64,000 nt of DNA from JAFAHS01 sp046728175 (GTDB lineage Bacteria > Desulfobacterota > Binatia > Binatales > Binataceae): assembly GCA_046728175.1 (NCBI GenBank), contig JBKPEA010000034.1, positions 1 through 64,000 on the forward strand, given 5' to 3'. Within the stretch, counting starts at the first letter, position 1, and every line of letters starts with the position of its first letter. The position numbers and the translations under genes were made by a program. This document shows, piece by piece, positions 16,841 through 24,865 of this stretch. The notes under the pieces are model-generated. The model was not told the DNA's origin. It made no database searches and was given only the letters and a program-made list of their open reading frames with translations.

Positions 16841-17377
16841 ATGGCTGGTCACAAAGAAGATTTCATTCTGATGATGGTTGGCGGAATTACTCTGGATCCG
16901 ACAACCAAGATGCCCGTCGTGGTCCTTAAGGACCCGGATAACAAGCTTAACCTCTCGATCTGGGTGGGGCCCCTGGAGGCCACCGCGATGGCCACCGAGA
17001 TCGAAGGCATTCGGCCGCCGCGTCCCATGACGCACGACTTGCTCCGCAACCTGCTGACCGAGTTTGGCGCGAGCGTCGAATCCGCGGAAATTACGGAACT
17101 GCGCGAGAGCACTTACTTCGCCCGCATCCAGCTCAAGACGCGCGATGGCAAGACTTTGGAAATCGACTCGCGGCCCTCCGATGCGATCGCCGTGGCGCTG
17201 CGGACCAAGGCTCCGATCTACGTGGCCAAGCAGGTGTTGCTCGATTCCAGCGAGCCGCAGGAGACTCAGGCCGAGGCCGGCGGGTCGTCCGACCAGAACC
17301 TAGCCGGGGTTTCGCGCGACAAGTGGTCGGAGATACTCGAGCGGATGTCGCCCGAGGACTTCAAATACAAGATGTGA
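16841..17377 (+). CDS. Bifunctional nuclease family (DUF151/BFN) protein
   Basis: A 178-residue protein whose core 'LPI/VWVGPLEA' type motif, 'RPMTHDLL', 'TYFARIQL' and 'DSRPSDAIAVALR' are diagnostic of the DUF151/BFN family. Plant and Mycobacterium members are reported as nucleases or regulators. ATG 16841 is the first Met that gives the family N-terminus. The open frame extends upstream into the VWA gene without similarity. The acidic tail ends 'SPEDFKYKM'. Confidence 0.88.
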   Translation: MAGHKEDFILMMVGGITLDPTTKMPVVVLKDPDNKLNLSIWVGPLEATAMATEIEGIRPPRPMTHDLLRNLLTEFGASVESAEITELRESTYFARIQLKTRDGKTLEIDSRPSDAIAVALRTKAPIYVAKQVLLDSSEPQETQAEAGGSSDQNLAGVSRDKWSEILERMSPEDFKYKM

Positions 17378-17455
17378 CCACGCGCGCGCGTGCCAAGTCG
17401 ATTCGAGAATCGGTTGCGCACGCCGCCGTCAAGCGCCTAGGGTCGATGTAGTCCG

Positions 17456-18214
17456 ATGCCCTCGACCCATCGCCGTTACAAGATCTCGCGCAAAGACCTG
17501 AAGCGCCCCGATGAATTCCAAACCTTCGTCGAGAGCGCTCAGGAATTTCTCCTCGCCAATCTGCGGCAGCTAATGATTTCAGCCGTAGTGGTCCTCGCCG
17601 CAGCCGGTATCGCTCTGGGCGTTTATATGTACGAGCGGCGGCGCGATCGCATCACGGGCGACCAGTTTTACGCCGCGCTGGGTGCGCTCAACGCCAAGCA
17701 ATACAAGAGCGCCGAAGACCAGTTTACCAAGCTGGCGCAAACCGAGTCCGGCCGCCGGCTCGGGAAGCTCGCGGGGTTCTACCTCGGATGCGCCTACCTC
17801 GGGGACAACGATCTGGCACGCGCGCGCGACGCGCTGGTCGCATTTGTAGCCGATGAGCACGATGCGACCTTCGCGAACCTGGCGCTGACCAATCTGGGCG
17901 TGATCTACGAGCGAATGGGCGAGTACGCGAAAGCGGCCGGAGCCTATCAGCAGGCAGCCTCGCTGGCGGGACCGGAGCAGGTGCGGGCGCAGCTCGGCTT
18001 CGCTCGGATGTTGGCAAAGCAGGGTCAGAGGGACGCCGCGGTTGCCGTCTACCGAGCGTTCCTGGCGGCGCATCCCTTTGCGCAGCAGCGCCAGGAAGTG
18101 GTGGAATCCCTGGCGATGCTGGGCGCTTCACCGTCGGCGGAAGCGAAACCCGCGCCCCTCGGGAATATGTCAGTATTAATTCCGGGGTCCTCCGCCACGC
18201 CTTCCTCGCACTAA
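17456..18214 (+). CDS. Membrane-anchored TPR protein (YfgM/CcmH-like)
   Basis: A 252-residue protein with a basic N-terminus, one membrane helix (residues about 38-58) and three to four TPR-like repeats between about 68 and 215, for example 'LALTNLGVIYERMGEYAKAAGAYQQA'. The layout is that of YfgM, an inner-membrane protein with its TPR domain in the periplasm that works with SecYEG and periplasmic chaperones. It lies 78 bases after the BFN gene. A low-complexity Pro/Ser tail ends the protein. Confidence 0.78.
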   Translation: MPSTHRRYKISRKDLKRPDEFQTFVESAQEFLLANLRQLMISAVVVLAAAGIALGVYMYERRRDRITGDQFYAALGALNAKQYKSAEDQFTKLAQTESGRRLGKLAGFYLGCAYLGDNDLARARDALVAFVADEHDATFANLALTNLGVIYERMGEYAKAAGAYQQAASLAGPEQVRAQLGFARMLAKQGQRDAAVAVYRAFLAAHPFAQQRQEVVESLAMLGASPSAEAKPAPLGNMSVLIPGSSATPSSH

Positions 18215-18574
18215 TTCAGGGCGACTCCTCGGGAGCGCCGTCCAAGACGCTCTTGTCACCCCCGCAAACGGTTGGGGAAGGCATCTTGCCACTCACACTC
18301 CTTGCTGATTAATGGCTCGCGCCACTGGGGACGGTTCGAAGAGTGATTCATGCGCAAGCAGCTATACTTTCGAAACAGCGCGAGTTCTCTTTCTTACCGG
18401 CCAAGGGTGATCGAGGCTCTCCTGCGCTGTGTCCTGCGACGCTTTTGCCGTAAATCAACACAAGACTTGAGGATCGTGCGCTGCCCCGTGGAGGCAACGA
18501 GAGATCAAAACCAGCGGGGAGAGCGACCAGATCCTCGCTTGGACCGAAGCGAGGTCCCGCCCCGCGCCGATGGC
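18215..18574. other. Intergenic region, 360 bases between convergent genes
   Basis: Apart from the stem-loop near its left edge, nothing interpretable was found. The frames that cross it have no start signal or family motif. Confidence 0.55.
18220..18239 (+). terminator. Possible stem-loop after the TPR gene
   Basis: Arms 'ggcg(a)ctcc' and 'ggagcgcc' pair over 8 bp with one bulged A and a 'tcg' loop, 5 bases past the stop. The stem is GC-rich but no T-run follows, so this is only a candidate terminator or 3' stabiliser. Confidence 0.3.
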
Positions 18575-19495
18575 CTATCGCGCGGCAGCGTGGGCAGAGG
18601 CCGTGGCAAGTTCTGAGTTGATTACGAAGTCGAAGACTTTTCCTTCTGGCAGGCCCACCACCGGTATCCCGTTGACGAAGAAGGTTGGCGTCGATGATAC
18701 GTTCACCGCGTTGCCGTCGGCCTCGTCCTGGGCGACTCGCTGAGCGGCTGCGGGCGCCGCCATGCACGCTTTCAACGCATTGACATCGAGTCCCAGGGTC
18801 GCCGCTTCTTCGTCGATTTTCTTTTGCACGTTGCCGGGGTTGATTTGTCCCTGGTTGGAATAGAAGTACCGGGCGAAATCCCAGAATGCGGATGGATTCT
18901 GCAGCCGGGCACATTCAGCCCCGATCGCCGCGGTGCGTGCCCACGGGTGCCCATTGAGCGGGTAGTTTTTGAAGATGACGCGAATCTTGCCCTTGTAGGT
19001 CGTGTTCGCCAGCGTCTCTATCTGACCGAAAGCATGCGCACAGTAGGGGCATTCGAAGTCTGAAAACTCCAGCATCGTGACGGGCGCATCCGGAGGTCCC
19101 AACGTCGGGCGGTCGTCCAGATGAACGGGCGCGAGATCGATGCGCCCCCAAGCATCGGAGCCCAGGTCGTAAAACTGGCCCAGGATAGCCTTGGTTTCGT
19201 TCTGATCGCTGAAGAGGGAAACCGTGACGCTCTGGCCCTTTTCGTTGGTAACCGTGACCTGACGCTGATAAATGCCGGGGAGAGCGGTCTTTTGCATGGG
19301 GCCCAGCGTGATTTCGTCGACGCTGCCTATACGAAACTTCTTCTGCAAGTAGTCTCTCACAGCGGCGTCGCGGGCAGGGTTACTCGGGACAGTAGGATTC
19401 GCCGACGGCGTCGAGGGGCCCGCGAAAGCTCGGTTCATTGCCAGTGCAGCTGCGAGGACCAAAACGAATACCGCGAAGTTCCACCGACGAACCAT
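18575..19495 (-). CDS. DsbA-like thioredoxin-fold disulfide oxidoreductase, exported
   Basis: A 306-residue protein with a signal peptide ('FAVFVLVLAAALAMNRAFA'), an N-terminal extension of about 110 residues, and a DsbA/thioredoxin_4 domain with the active site 'ECPYC' and the cis-Pro loop 'SSTPTFFVNG'. The CPYC dipeptide and the 'TLGPPDAPVTMLEFSDFECPYC' type entry fit the BdbD/DsbA group. It should form or isomerise disulfides in the periplasm. GTG/ATG alternatives exist upstream, but the ATG at 19495 is preceded by 'aggggc' and opens directly into the signal peptide, so it is preferred. Confidence 0.86.
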   Translation of the reverse strand: MVRRWNFAVFVLVLAAALAMNRAFAGPSTPSANPTVPSNPARDAAVRDYLQKKFRIGSVDEITLGPMQKTALPGIYQRQVTVTNEKGQSVTVSLFSDQNETKAILGQFYDLGSDAWGRIDLAPVHLDDRPTLGPPDAPVTMLEFSDFECPYCAHAFGQIETLANTTYKGKIRVIFKNYPLNGHPWARTAAIGAECARLQNPSAFWDFARYFYSNQGQINPGNVQKKIDEEAATLGLDVNALKACMAAPAAAQRVAQDEADGNAVNVSSTPTFFVNGIPVVGLPEGKVFDFVINSELATASAHAAAR

Positions 19496-20406
19496 CAAGC
19501 CCCTGCCAATCGAATGCTCCATAAGGGCTTCATGATACGGACGACGATTGAGATCTTCCAGAGCATCAAATTGGCCGAGTGCTCTCGCCTTAGCCGGGCA
19601 CCCCCGGGGCCTTGCCGAGGCGGGAAGTGGAACCGGCAGCTTCCCTGCGGATTTGGCCAACCCTGCCGGTAGTTCGCATAAGCAATATTATGTCAACTAG
19701 ATGGACGGCCTAGAGGACTCGATGCGCTTCATGTCCGACTTGCACGGGAATGCGCCCAGGTTTCAGACCCTTCCGCAGTCCTGGTCCCATGTCAGACTGG
19801 TGTTTCCGGCTCTTCGAAGGAACGACCATGAAGAGTCTCGCGGCCCGTATGGAAGCATCGAGGCCGATAGTACGGACGCGCAGTTCCCTTTCCGCTGTTA
19901 TAGGATTGCGGCGTACAGATGCTCTGAATGAAAATTCCGGTGCAATCTCTGCTTGAGCGTTTCGATATCTCGGGTGGGGCCTGAGCGTGCTCCAAGAATG
20001 CGGGCGGGTGCTAGGCTATTTGATGCTTTCTTTACTACTAAGCCTGCGGGAATGGGCATGGGACTCGCGATCGTTCGCTCAATCATCGACAATCACAGGG
20101 ACCGAATTTCGGCGACCCAGAATCCTGATCGTGGCGTGACGCTCGAGTTCACGCTGCCGTTGAACCCAGTACGTCTAGATGAGACGTCGCGCCGCAATCA
20201 AGCTTTGACTCGAAACGCTCGCGTGATCTCGCTGTGCTTCCGTGGAGTGATTTTCAAGCCCCCGGGCTGATGCCTAGCTCTTCCCGATCGAGATCCTCAC
20301 CTTGCCGCGCTAGATGTCGTCGAGGCCGGCCCGATGCTTCGATTGCTGCTCTGTCGAGGGCTACATCGAGAATGTTTGCCGGGTAGACGGGCAAGCGCAA
20401 CCCATC
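19496..20406. other. 911-base gene-poor region holding a kinase remnant
   Basis: Between the DsbA-like gene and the TPR gene no intact gene is supported. The only recognisable coding signal is a degenerate histidine kinase C-terminus at 19953-20165, annotated separately. The frames on either side of the remnant show no clear upstream kinase domain. Confidence 0.6.
19953..20165 (+). pseudogene. Remnant of a histidine kinase ATPase domain
   Basis: About 70 residues read 'LFDAFFTTKPAG' and 'MGMGLAIVRSIIDNH', then 'GVTLEFTLPLN'. This is the F-box/G2-box and final strand of a HATPase domain of the 'FFTTK..GMGMGL' class. The preceding D-x-G-x-G (N/G1) region is replaced by 'SRVGPERAP', and no HisKA or sensor domain lies upstream in any frame I could read. 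The frame runs on to a stop at 20270 without family features. It is best read as the decayed end of a lost kinase gene. Confidence 0.72.
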
Positions 20407-21003
20407 TTACATTCGCTGTCTGATTGAGTGCAGGGCTTCCCGAGCCTCGTGGCTTCGCGGATCAAGGCGAAGAGCTTCCTGCGCGTAGCGTTCGGCGCTG
20501 CGGAGCCAGCCTAGCCGGATTGCGCAGTCTAGCATCGCAAGCAGTATGCTCACGCCCTCGCCCCCGAACTCGCGGGCGTGTTGGAACGCCTTTAGGGCTT
20601 CTTCGTCCCTCCCGAGGGCCGCCAGGATGGTTCCCATGGCATTCATTGCCTCGACGCTGAGCGAATCGAGTTCGAGAGCCTCGCGGCACATCGCGAGCGC
20701 ACCGCGTTTAGCGCCCTTCTCCGAGAGATCCCGCGCGGCCCTGGCCAGCCGGATCGCTTCCTCGCGCCACCTCCTGACTTCCACCTGTACCTCGATGGTG
20801 TCGCGTGAGATTTCCGCTTTTTTGATGCGAACCCTGCGTCCCAGATAGTCGCGCAGGCGACCGACGATCGCGTCCCCGAGCGTCTCCGCCGACACCAGCC
20901 ACGCGATGGAAATAGGATCGCCCACGTGGTCCGCGCGCCGGATTACGAGCGTTTGGCGCTCCTGATAGCGCTTCGCGCGCGACGCTCGCTCAGACTCGCT
21001 CAT
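20407..21003 (-). CDS. TPR-repeat protein coupled to the dNTPase gene
   Basis: A 198-residue protein. Residues about 1-90 are a basic/acidic mixed region, and about 95-195 hold two to three TPR units ('ALAMCREALELDSLSVEAMNAMG', 'ALKAFQHARE', 'AERYAQEALRLDP'). ATG 21003 lies inside the 3' end of the upstream dNTPase gene, giving a 14-base overlap and probable translational coupling. No signal peptide is seen, so it is probably cytoplasmic. Its partner and function are unknown. Confidence 0.75.
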   Translation of the reverse strand: MSESERASRAKRYQERQTLVIRRADHVGDPISIAWLVSAETLGDAIVGRLRDYLGRRVRIKKAEISRDTIEVQVEVRRWREEAIRLARAARDLSEKGAKRGALAMCREALELDSLSVEAMNAMGTILAALGRDEEALKAFQHAREFGGEGVSILLAMLDCAIRLGWLRSAERYAQEALRLDPRSHEAREALHSIRQRM

Positions 21004-22150
21004 CGGGGTCGAAGAGTTTCCGGTACTCGTCGAGCGCAAAGCGATCGGTCATTCCGGCGACGTAGTCCGCTACTACACGTGCAATTGGCTCGCGATCCTG
21101 TTCTGCCCGTTTGAGAATATGTTCCGGCATCTGCCCCGGTTCCGCCAGATAGGTTTCGAAGAGCCGGGCGAGCACCCTACCCGCTTTTTCCGTCATCCGG
21201 TTCACTCGATAGTGCCGGTACAGCCGGTGGCGCATGATCTCCTTGAGTTCCGCGACTTGCAGGGCCATTTCTGGTGAAAACGCGGCCAGCCTCCTTCCGG
21301 CTAGCCTGATTCCTTCCACGCTTCGAATCGAGGATTGCTCGACGTCCGACGCTATCTGGGTGACCAGATCCGTGGACATCGCATCGATCATCCGAATCAC
21401 GGTCTGACTCCGTACCACCCGCAGATCGCCGTCGCGAACACTCTCGCGCGCCTGCGCGGATGCGCTTCGATATAGCAAGGACGGGTTCAAATCCTCGACG
21501 GTCAACATCTGTGCTTTGACTCCATCGTCAACATCGTGCGCCAGATAGGCGATTTCGTCGGCCTGGTCGACGATCTGCGCTTCGAGGCATGGCCAGGTGG
21601 AAGGGTCGAACTCTAGCGCCGCCGGACGATCCTGAAAATTAGAGTGTTTGATGATGCCCTCGCGCACCTCGAAAGTAAGATTAAGCCCCCGAAAATTCGG
21701 ATAACGGATTTCGATCCAATCGATGGTGCGCAGGCTCTGCGCGTTGTGATCAAAACCGCCGTACGAGGACATCAACTCGTTCAGGAAGCGCTCCCCGGCG
21801 TGTCCAAAGGGAGTATGGCCGAGGTCATGAGCGAGTGCGATCGCCTCGGCCAGCTCGACGTTCAGCCCCAGCGACCGCGCGACGGTTCGGGTTATCTGCG
21901 CTGCCTCGAGGGTATGGGTGAGACGCGTCCGATAGTAGTCGCCCTCGTGATTCACGAAGACCTGGGTCTTGTATTCGAGGCGGCGAAAGGCGGCGGAGTG
22001 AATGATTCGATCGCGGTCTCGTTGAAACGCGGTCCGCATCGGATGTTCGGGTTCGGGGAATCGGCGCCCGCGACTGTTGGCCGACAGCATTGCATAGGGC
22101 GCAAGGGTCCGCTGTTCGATTTCCTCGAGGGCCTGCCGATTTAAGAGCAT
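20990..22150 (-). CDS. dgt: dGTPase-like deoxynucleoside triphosphate triphosphohydrolase
   Basis: A 386-residue HD-domain enzyme that cleaves dNTPs to nucleoside and triphosphate. The N-terminus shows 'RDRDRIIHSAAFRRLEYKTQVF', then 'RLTHTLEA' (His79) and 'ALAHDLGHTPFGH' (His108, Asp109), the metal-binding HD signature of the Dgt family. The length matches the short (about 380-residue) Dgt-like class. ATG 22150 is chosen because the family N-terminus begins there; the extra upstream frame crosses a tandem repeat. It overlaps the TPR gene downstream. Confidence 0.9.
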   Translation of the reverse strand: MLLNRQALEEIEQRTLAPYAMLSANSRGRRFPEPEHPMRTAFQRDRDRIIHSAAFRRLEYKTQVFVNHEGDYYRTRLTHTLEAAQITRTVARSLGLNVELAEAIALAHDLGHTPFGHAGERFLNELMSSYGGFDHNAQSLRTIDWIEIRYPNFRGLNLTFEVREGIIKHSNFQDRPAALEFDPSTWPCLEAQIVDQADEIAYLAHDVDDGVKAQMLTVEDLNPSLLYRSASAQARESVRDGDLRVVRSQTVIRMIDAMSTDLVTQIASDVEQSSIRSVEGIRLAGRRLAAFSPEMALQVAELKEIMRHRLYRHYRVNRMTEKAGRVLARLFETYLAEPGQMPEHILKRAEQDREPIARVVADYVAGMTDRFALDEYRKLFDPDERV

Positions 22151-22192
22151 CGTGCTCGGAATGCTACCATGCGCCCGAAGAGGGTTGCACGT

Positions 22193-22241
22193 TTGGAGCA
22201 GTGCTGGCCTGTTGGAGCAGTGCTGGCCTGTTGTCGCAGTG
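22193..22241. repeat. 19-base tandem repeat upstream of dgt
   Basis: Two perfect copies of 'ttggagcagtgctggcctg' occupy 22193-22211 and 22212-22230. A partial third copy, 'ttgtcgcagtg', follows at 22231-22241 with two changes. The array sits in the divergent region between dgt (start 22150) and rlpA (about 22356), where both promoters must lie. Confidence 0.92.
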
Positions 22242-22344
22242 ACCAAGATCACGGTTGACGAAACCCGGGCAATGATCGATTGGGTTTGGAAATCAATTCG
22301 TCTGTCCCGACGGATCCCTCTTCATTGGCCCACCCCTCGTCTCC

Positions 22345-22350
22345 TATAAT
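22345..22350 (+). promoter_or_regulatory. -10 element 'tataat' ahead of the RlpA gene
   Basis: A perfect TATAAT lies just before the RlpA reading frame. The -35 region at 17-18 base spacing is weak ('tcattg'/'ttcatt'). If used, transcription would begin near 22357, so translation would start at the GTG codons 22371 or 22374 rather than 22356. Confidence 0.4.
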
Positions 22351-22355
22351 TTCGT

Positions 22356-23072
22356 GTGAACTGGGATGGGGTGGTGGAAGGATCGGAAGCAGGTCGCGGA
22401 TTTCGTGGTGCGGTTGGACTGGGCGTCGCGAGCCTGGTGTTCGCCGGATGCGCCACAACTCGACCGCACCCTCCCCCTGCCCCACCGGTGGTCGCCTCGA
22501 TACCCGCCGCCTCCGCGCCTACATATTCGCAGTTCGGCGTCGCCTCGTGGTACGGCCCGGGGTTCAACGGTCATGCGACCTCGAGCGCTGAGATTTACAA
22601 TCAAGACGACCTGACGGCCGCCTCGACCCTCTACCCTCTTGGGAGCCACGTGATGGTAACCAACCTCGATAACCGGCGATCCGTCGAGGTGCGAATCAAC
22701 GATCATGGCCCCTACGTGAAGGGCCGTAAAATCGACCTGTCGCGCAAAGCAGCGACGATCCTCGGCGTGACGGGACCTGGGACCGCACGCGTAAGACTCG
22801 ATTTGATGAGTGTTCCGCCAGGCGCATCGCCTATGGGAACACCGCCCCGCTATTTCGTACAGCTTGGCTCTTTCGCCAGCCCGTCTAACGCGAATCAGCT
22901 ACGTTCCGAACTGTCCGCGTACTATCCTGACGTTCGCGTGGACCAGGTCGATGCGGGCAGTCATCGCTACTATCGGGTGCGGATGGGCGGGTTTGCGACG
23001 CGCCGTGAGGCACAGGCGCGCGCGGATCAGAGCTCACGCTTCGGCTTGCCCATCATCATCGTAAGCGAATGA
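22356..23072 (+). CDS. rlpA: RlpA-like septal lipoprotein with SPOR domain
   Basis: Up to 238 residues. A lipobox 'LVFAGC' (Cys32 from the first GTG) is followed by a Pro-rich linker. Then come an RlpA double-psi beta barrel ('FGVASWYGPGFNGHATSS', 'NLDNRRSVEVRINDHGPY', about residues 58-150) and a C-terminal SPOR domain (about 160-238, 'RYFVQLGSFAS'). RlpA proteins are outer-membrane lipoproteins acting on denuded septal peptidoglycan. The DPBB Asp of 'INDHGP' is kept. The real start may be GTG 22371 or 22374. The next gene starts 4 bases before this stop (ATGA). Confidence 0.88.
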   Translation: MNWDGVVEGSEAGRGFRGAVGLGVASLVFAGCATTRPHPPPAPPVVASIPAASAPTYSQFGVASWYGPGFNGHATSSAEIYNQDDLTAASTLYPLGSHVMVTNLDNRRSVEVRINDHGPYVKGRKIDLSRKAATILGVTGPGTARVRLDLMSVPPGASPMGTPPRYFVQLGSFASPSNANQLRSELSAYYPDVRVDQVDAGSHRYYRVRMGGFATRREAQARADQSSRFGLPIIIVSE

Positions 23073-24400
23073 AGTCATATCTCGGCGTTCCTCGGAGTGC
23101 CGCGCGGCTGGCGACCGCGGCGTGCGGGATTCTGTTGGCGGGCTGCGCCTATGCTCTCGTCAACGGCCATTCCCTCAATCAGGCCAACGTCGACAAGGTC
23201 GAGCAGGGACTTCAGCAAATTCGGCAACTCAGCTTTCTCAGGCCGGTGCCGCTGGTGGTGAAAGATCGCGACCAGGCTGAGCAGCAGATGGAAGGCGACC
23301 TGACGCGCGATTACACGGACGATCAATTGCGCGCCGACGGCGCAGCCGGAGCTCTGGTGGGTCTGTACCCTTCCGGCATCGACCTCAAGGCGGAATCGCT
23401 CAAGCTGCTGCGCAACCAGGTCGCAGGCTTTTACGATCCTCATTCCAAGGAGATGGTTTTGGTGGCTGGCGGCACCAACCTGGGCTTGTTCACCAACGCC
23501 GCCGAGTTTGTCGCCCAGCACGATGTCGGCGGCGAAATGGTGCTGGCTCATGAGCTTACCCACGCGCTCCAGGATCAATATTTCGATCTCGACAAAAAGC
23601 TCGACCAGGTGAAGAACAACGACGATCGCGCGCTGGCGCTCAAGGCGGTGGCAGAAGGTGACGCGACGCTGGCCGGCTATGCCTACGTGACCGGCCGGAT
23701 GGACGCCTCGGTGGTAGATGGGCTGCTCGGGTATCTCCCCGAGATCGCCAAGGAGCTGACAAAAGAAGCCCCCGATACCCCCGACGGGCTCTCGATTCCC
23801 CTGATCTTCCAATATTCCGATGGCGTCCGACTCGTTGCAGAGGCTTACCGGCGTGGAGGGTGGCAGGCCGTCGACGCGCTTTACGCGAACCCGCCCCTCT
23901 CGACGCACCAGGTCATTCATTCGGAAGATTACTTCATTCATCCGACGCCGCCGGTGAGCGTGGCAGTCCACGGGTACGAGCGAACGATGAGTTCCTGGAG
24001 CAAGGTGGATGACGACACGTACGGGGAACTGCTGCTGCGCCTTATCCTGCAGCGCAGCCTCGGCAAGGACGCGCTGGAAGTGGCACTGGCGGGACGCTGG
24101 GCGGGGGATCAGATGGTCATCCTGCAATCCGGCCGCCAGATCTCGGTAATATGGTTGCTGGTATTTGCGGACAGTGGCACTGCGGCGAAATTCGCGGCGG
24201 TCTACATGACGACCCTGGACAAACTGCTCGGCAATACGAGGCACGAGCTCGACTATCGCGACCGCGAAGTGTTGGTGGCTATCGGCGCCGCGGCGCAGGC
24301 GATAGAAACCCTGGAGCCGTCCATATGGTCGGAGAGTCGAATCGGAAGGGCGACCGGGGCCGAACTACCCCGCTCCTCCGGTCCCGCGCCTGGACAATAG
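23069..24400 (+). CDS. Putative zinc metallopeptidase lipoprotein (HELTH motif)
   Basis: A 443-residue lipoprotein with the lipobox 'LLAGCA' (Cys26). The central 'MVLAHELTHALQDQYFD' is a zincin HExxH helix, and 'AVAEGDATLAGY' about 50 residues later supplies a candidate Glu third ligand. No named peptidase family is certain from memory. The gene overlaps rlpA by 4 bases, so the two are co-translated and probably serve the cell envelope together. Its last 36 bases overlap the 3' end of the convergent NUDIX gene. Confidence 0.75.
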   Translation: MKSYLGVPRSAARLATAACGILLAGCAYALVNGHSLNQANVDKVEQGLQQIRQLSFLRPVPLVVKDRDQAEQQMEGDLTRDYTDDQLRADGAAGALVGLYPSGIDLKAESLKLLRNQVAGFYDPHSKEMVLVAGGTNLGLFTNAAEFVAQHDVGGEMVLAHELTHALQDQYFDLDKKLDQVKNNDDRALALKAVAEGDATLAGYAYVTGRMDASVVDGLLGYLPEIAKELTKEAPDTPDGLSIPLIFQYSDGVRLVAEAYRRGGWQAVDALYANPPLSTHQVIHSEDYFIHPTPPVSVAVHGYERTMSSWSKVDDDTYGELLLRLILQRSLGKDALEVALAGRWAGDQMVILQSGRQISVIWLLVFADSGTAAKFAAVYMTTLDKLLGNTRHELDYRDREVLVAIGAAAQAIETLEPSIWSESRIGRATGAELPRSSGPAPGQ

Positions 24401-24865
24401 CGAGATGGCTTTTCCTATCAGGCTGCGCTCGTCCTTGTAGCTTGCCCGTCGGCAGGCCTCTTCGGCACTGTACCACGCTACTTCTTCGATCTCCCCGTCG
24501 TGAGCATTGGAATCGCCGCCCACAAATTCCATCGTGAAGAACCGCACCCGCTTGAAAATTCGCACCAGCGAAGCTTCTGGTTGGTCGCGCCACGAGAAGA
24601 CGTAGGACACGTCGCCCAGCGGTTCGATATGTCCTACTTCCAGGCCGGTCTCTTCGCGCACCTCGCGCACCGCCGCGTCTTCGGCGCTTTCCCCTTGCTC
24701 GATATGACCTTTCGGCAACGCCCAGGTGTCGGCTCCTTTGGGGCGAATCAGCGCGAACTCAAGTCCGCCGTCGTGCCGGCGCCGGTATACGAGGCCGCCC
24801 GCGGATACTTCGCGCCGGACCGGCAGCTTGGGGCGCGGGCTCTTGTGGTTAGCGTCTTCGGCCAT
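24365..24865 (-). CDS. NUDIX hydrolase
   Basis: A 166-residue hydrolase with a full NUDIX box from Gly (in 'KGHIEQGE') through 'REVREETG', pattern G-x5-E-x7-REU-x-EE-x-GU. The N-terminal 'REVSAGGLVYRR' and 'WALPKGH' are like diadenosine polyphosphate or MutT-type members. It probably clears nucleoside diphosphate derivatives. ATG 24865 overlaps the recG stop by one base (TGATG), so it is the last gene of the long minus-strand block. The 3' end overlaps the HELTH lipoprotein gene by 36 bases. Confidence 0.88.
   Translation of the reverse strand: MAEDANHKSPRPKLPVRREVSAGGLVYRRRHDGGLEFALIRPKGADTWALPKGHIEQGESAEDAAVREVREETGLEVGHIEPLGDVSYVFSWRDQPEASLVRIFKRVRFFTMEFVGGDSNAHDGEIEEVAWYSAEEACRRASYKDERSLIGKAISLLSRRGTGGAG

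Noticed and set aside
19701..19950. Short open frames upstream of the kinase remnant as a real gene
   Set aside because: There is no SD, family motif or continuity with the remnant, and composition is random-like.
22251..22356. Possible tRNA or riboswitch in the dgt-rlpA gap
   Set aside because: No cloverleaf or known aptamer core could be drawn; only the tandem repeat and the -10 element stand out.
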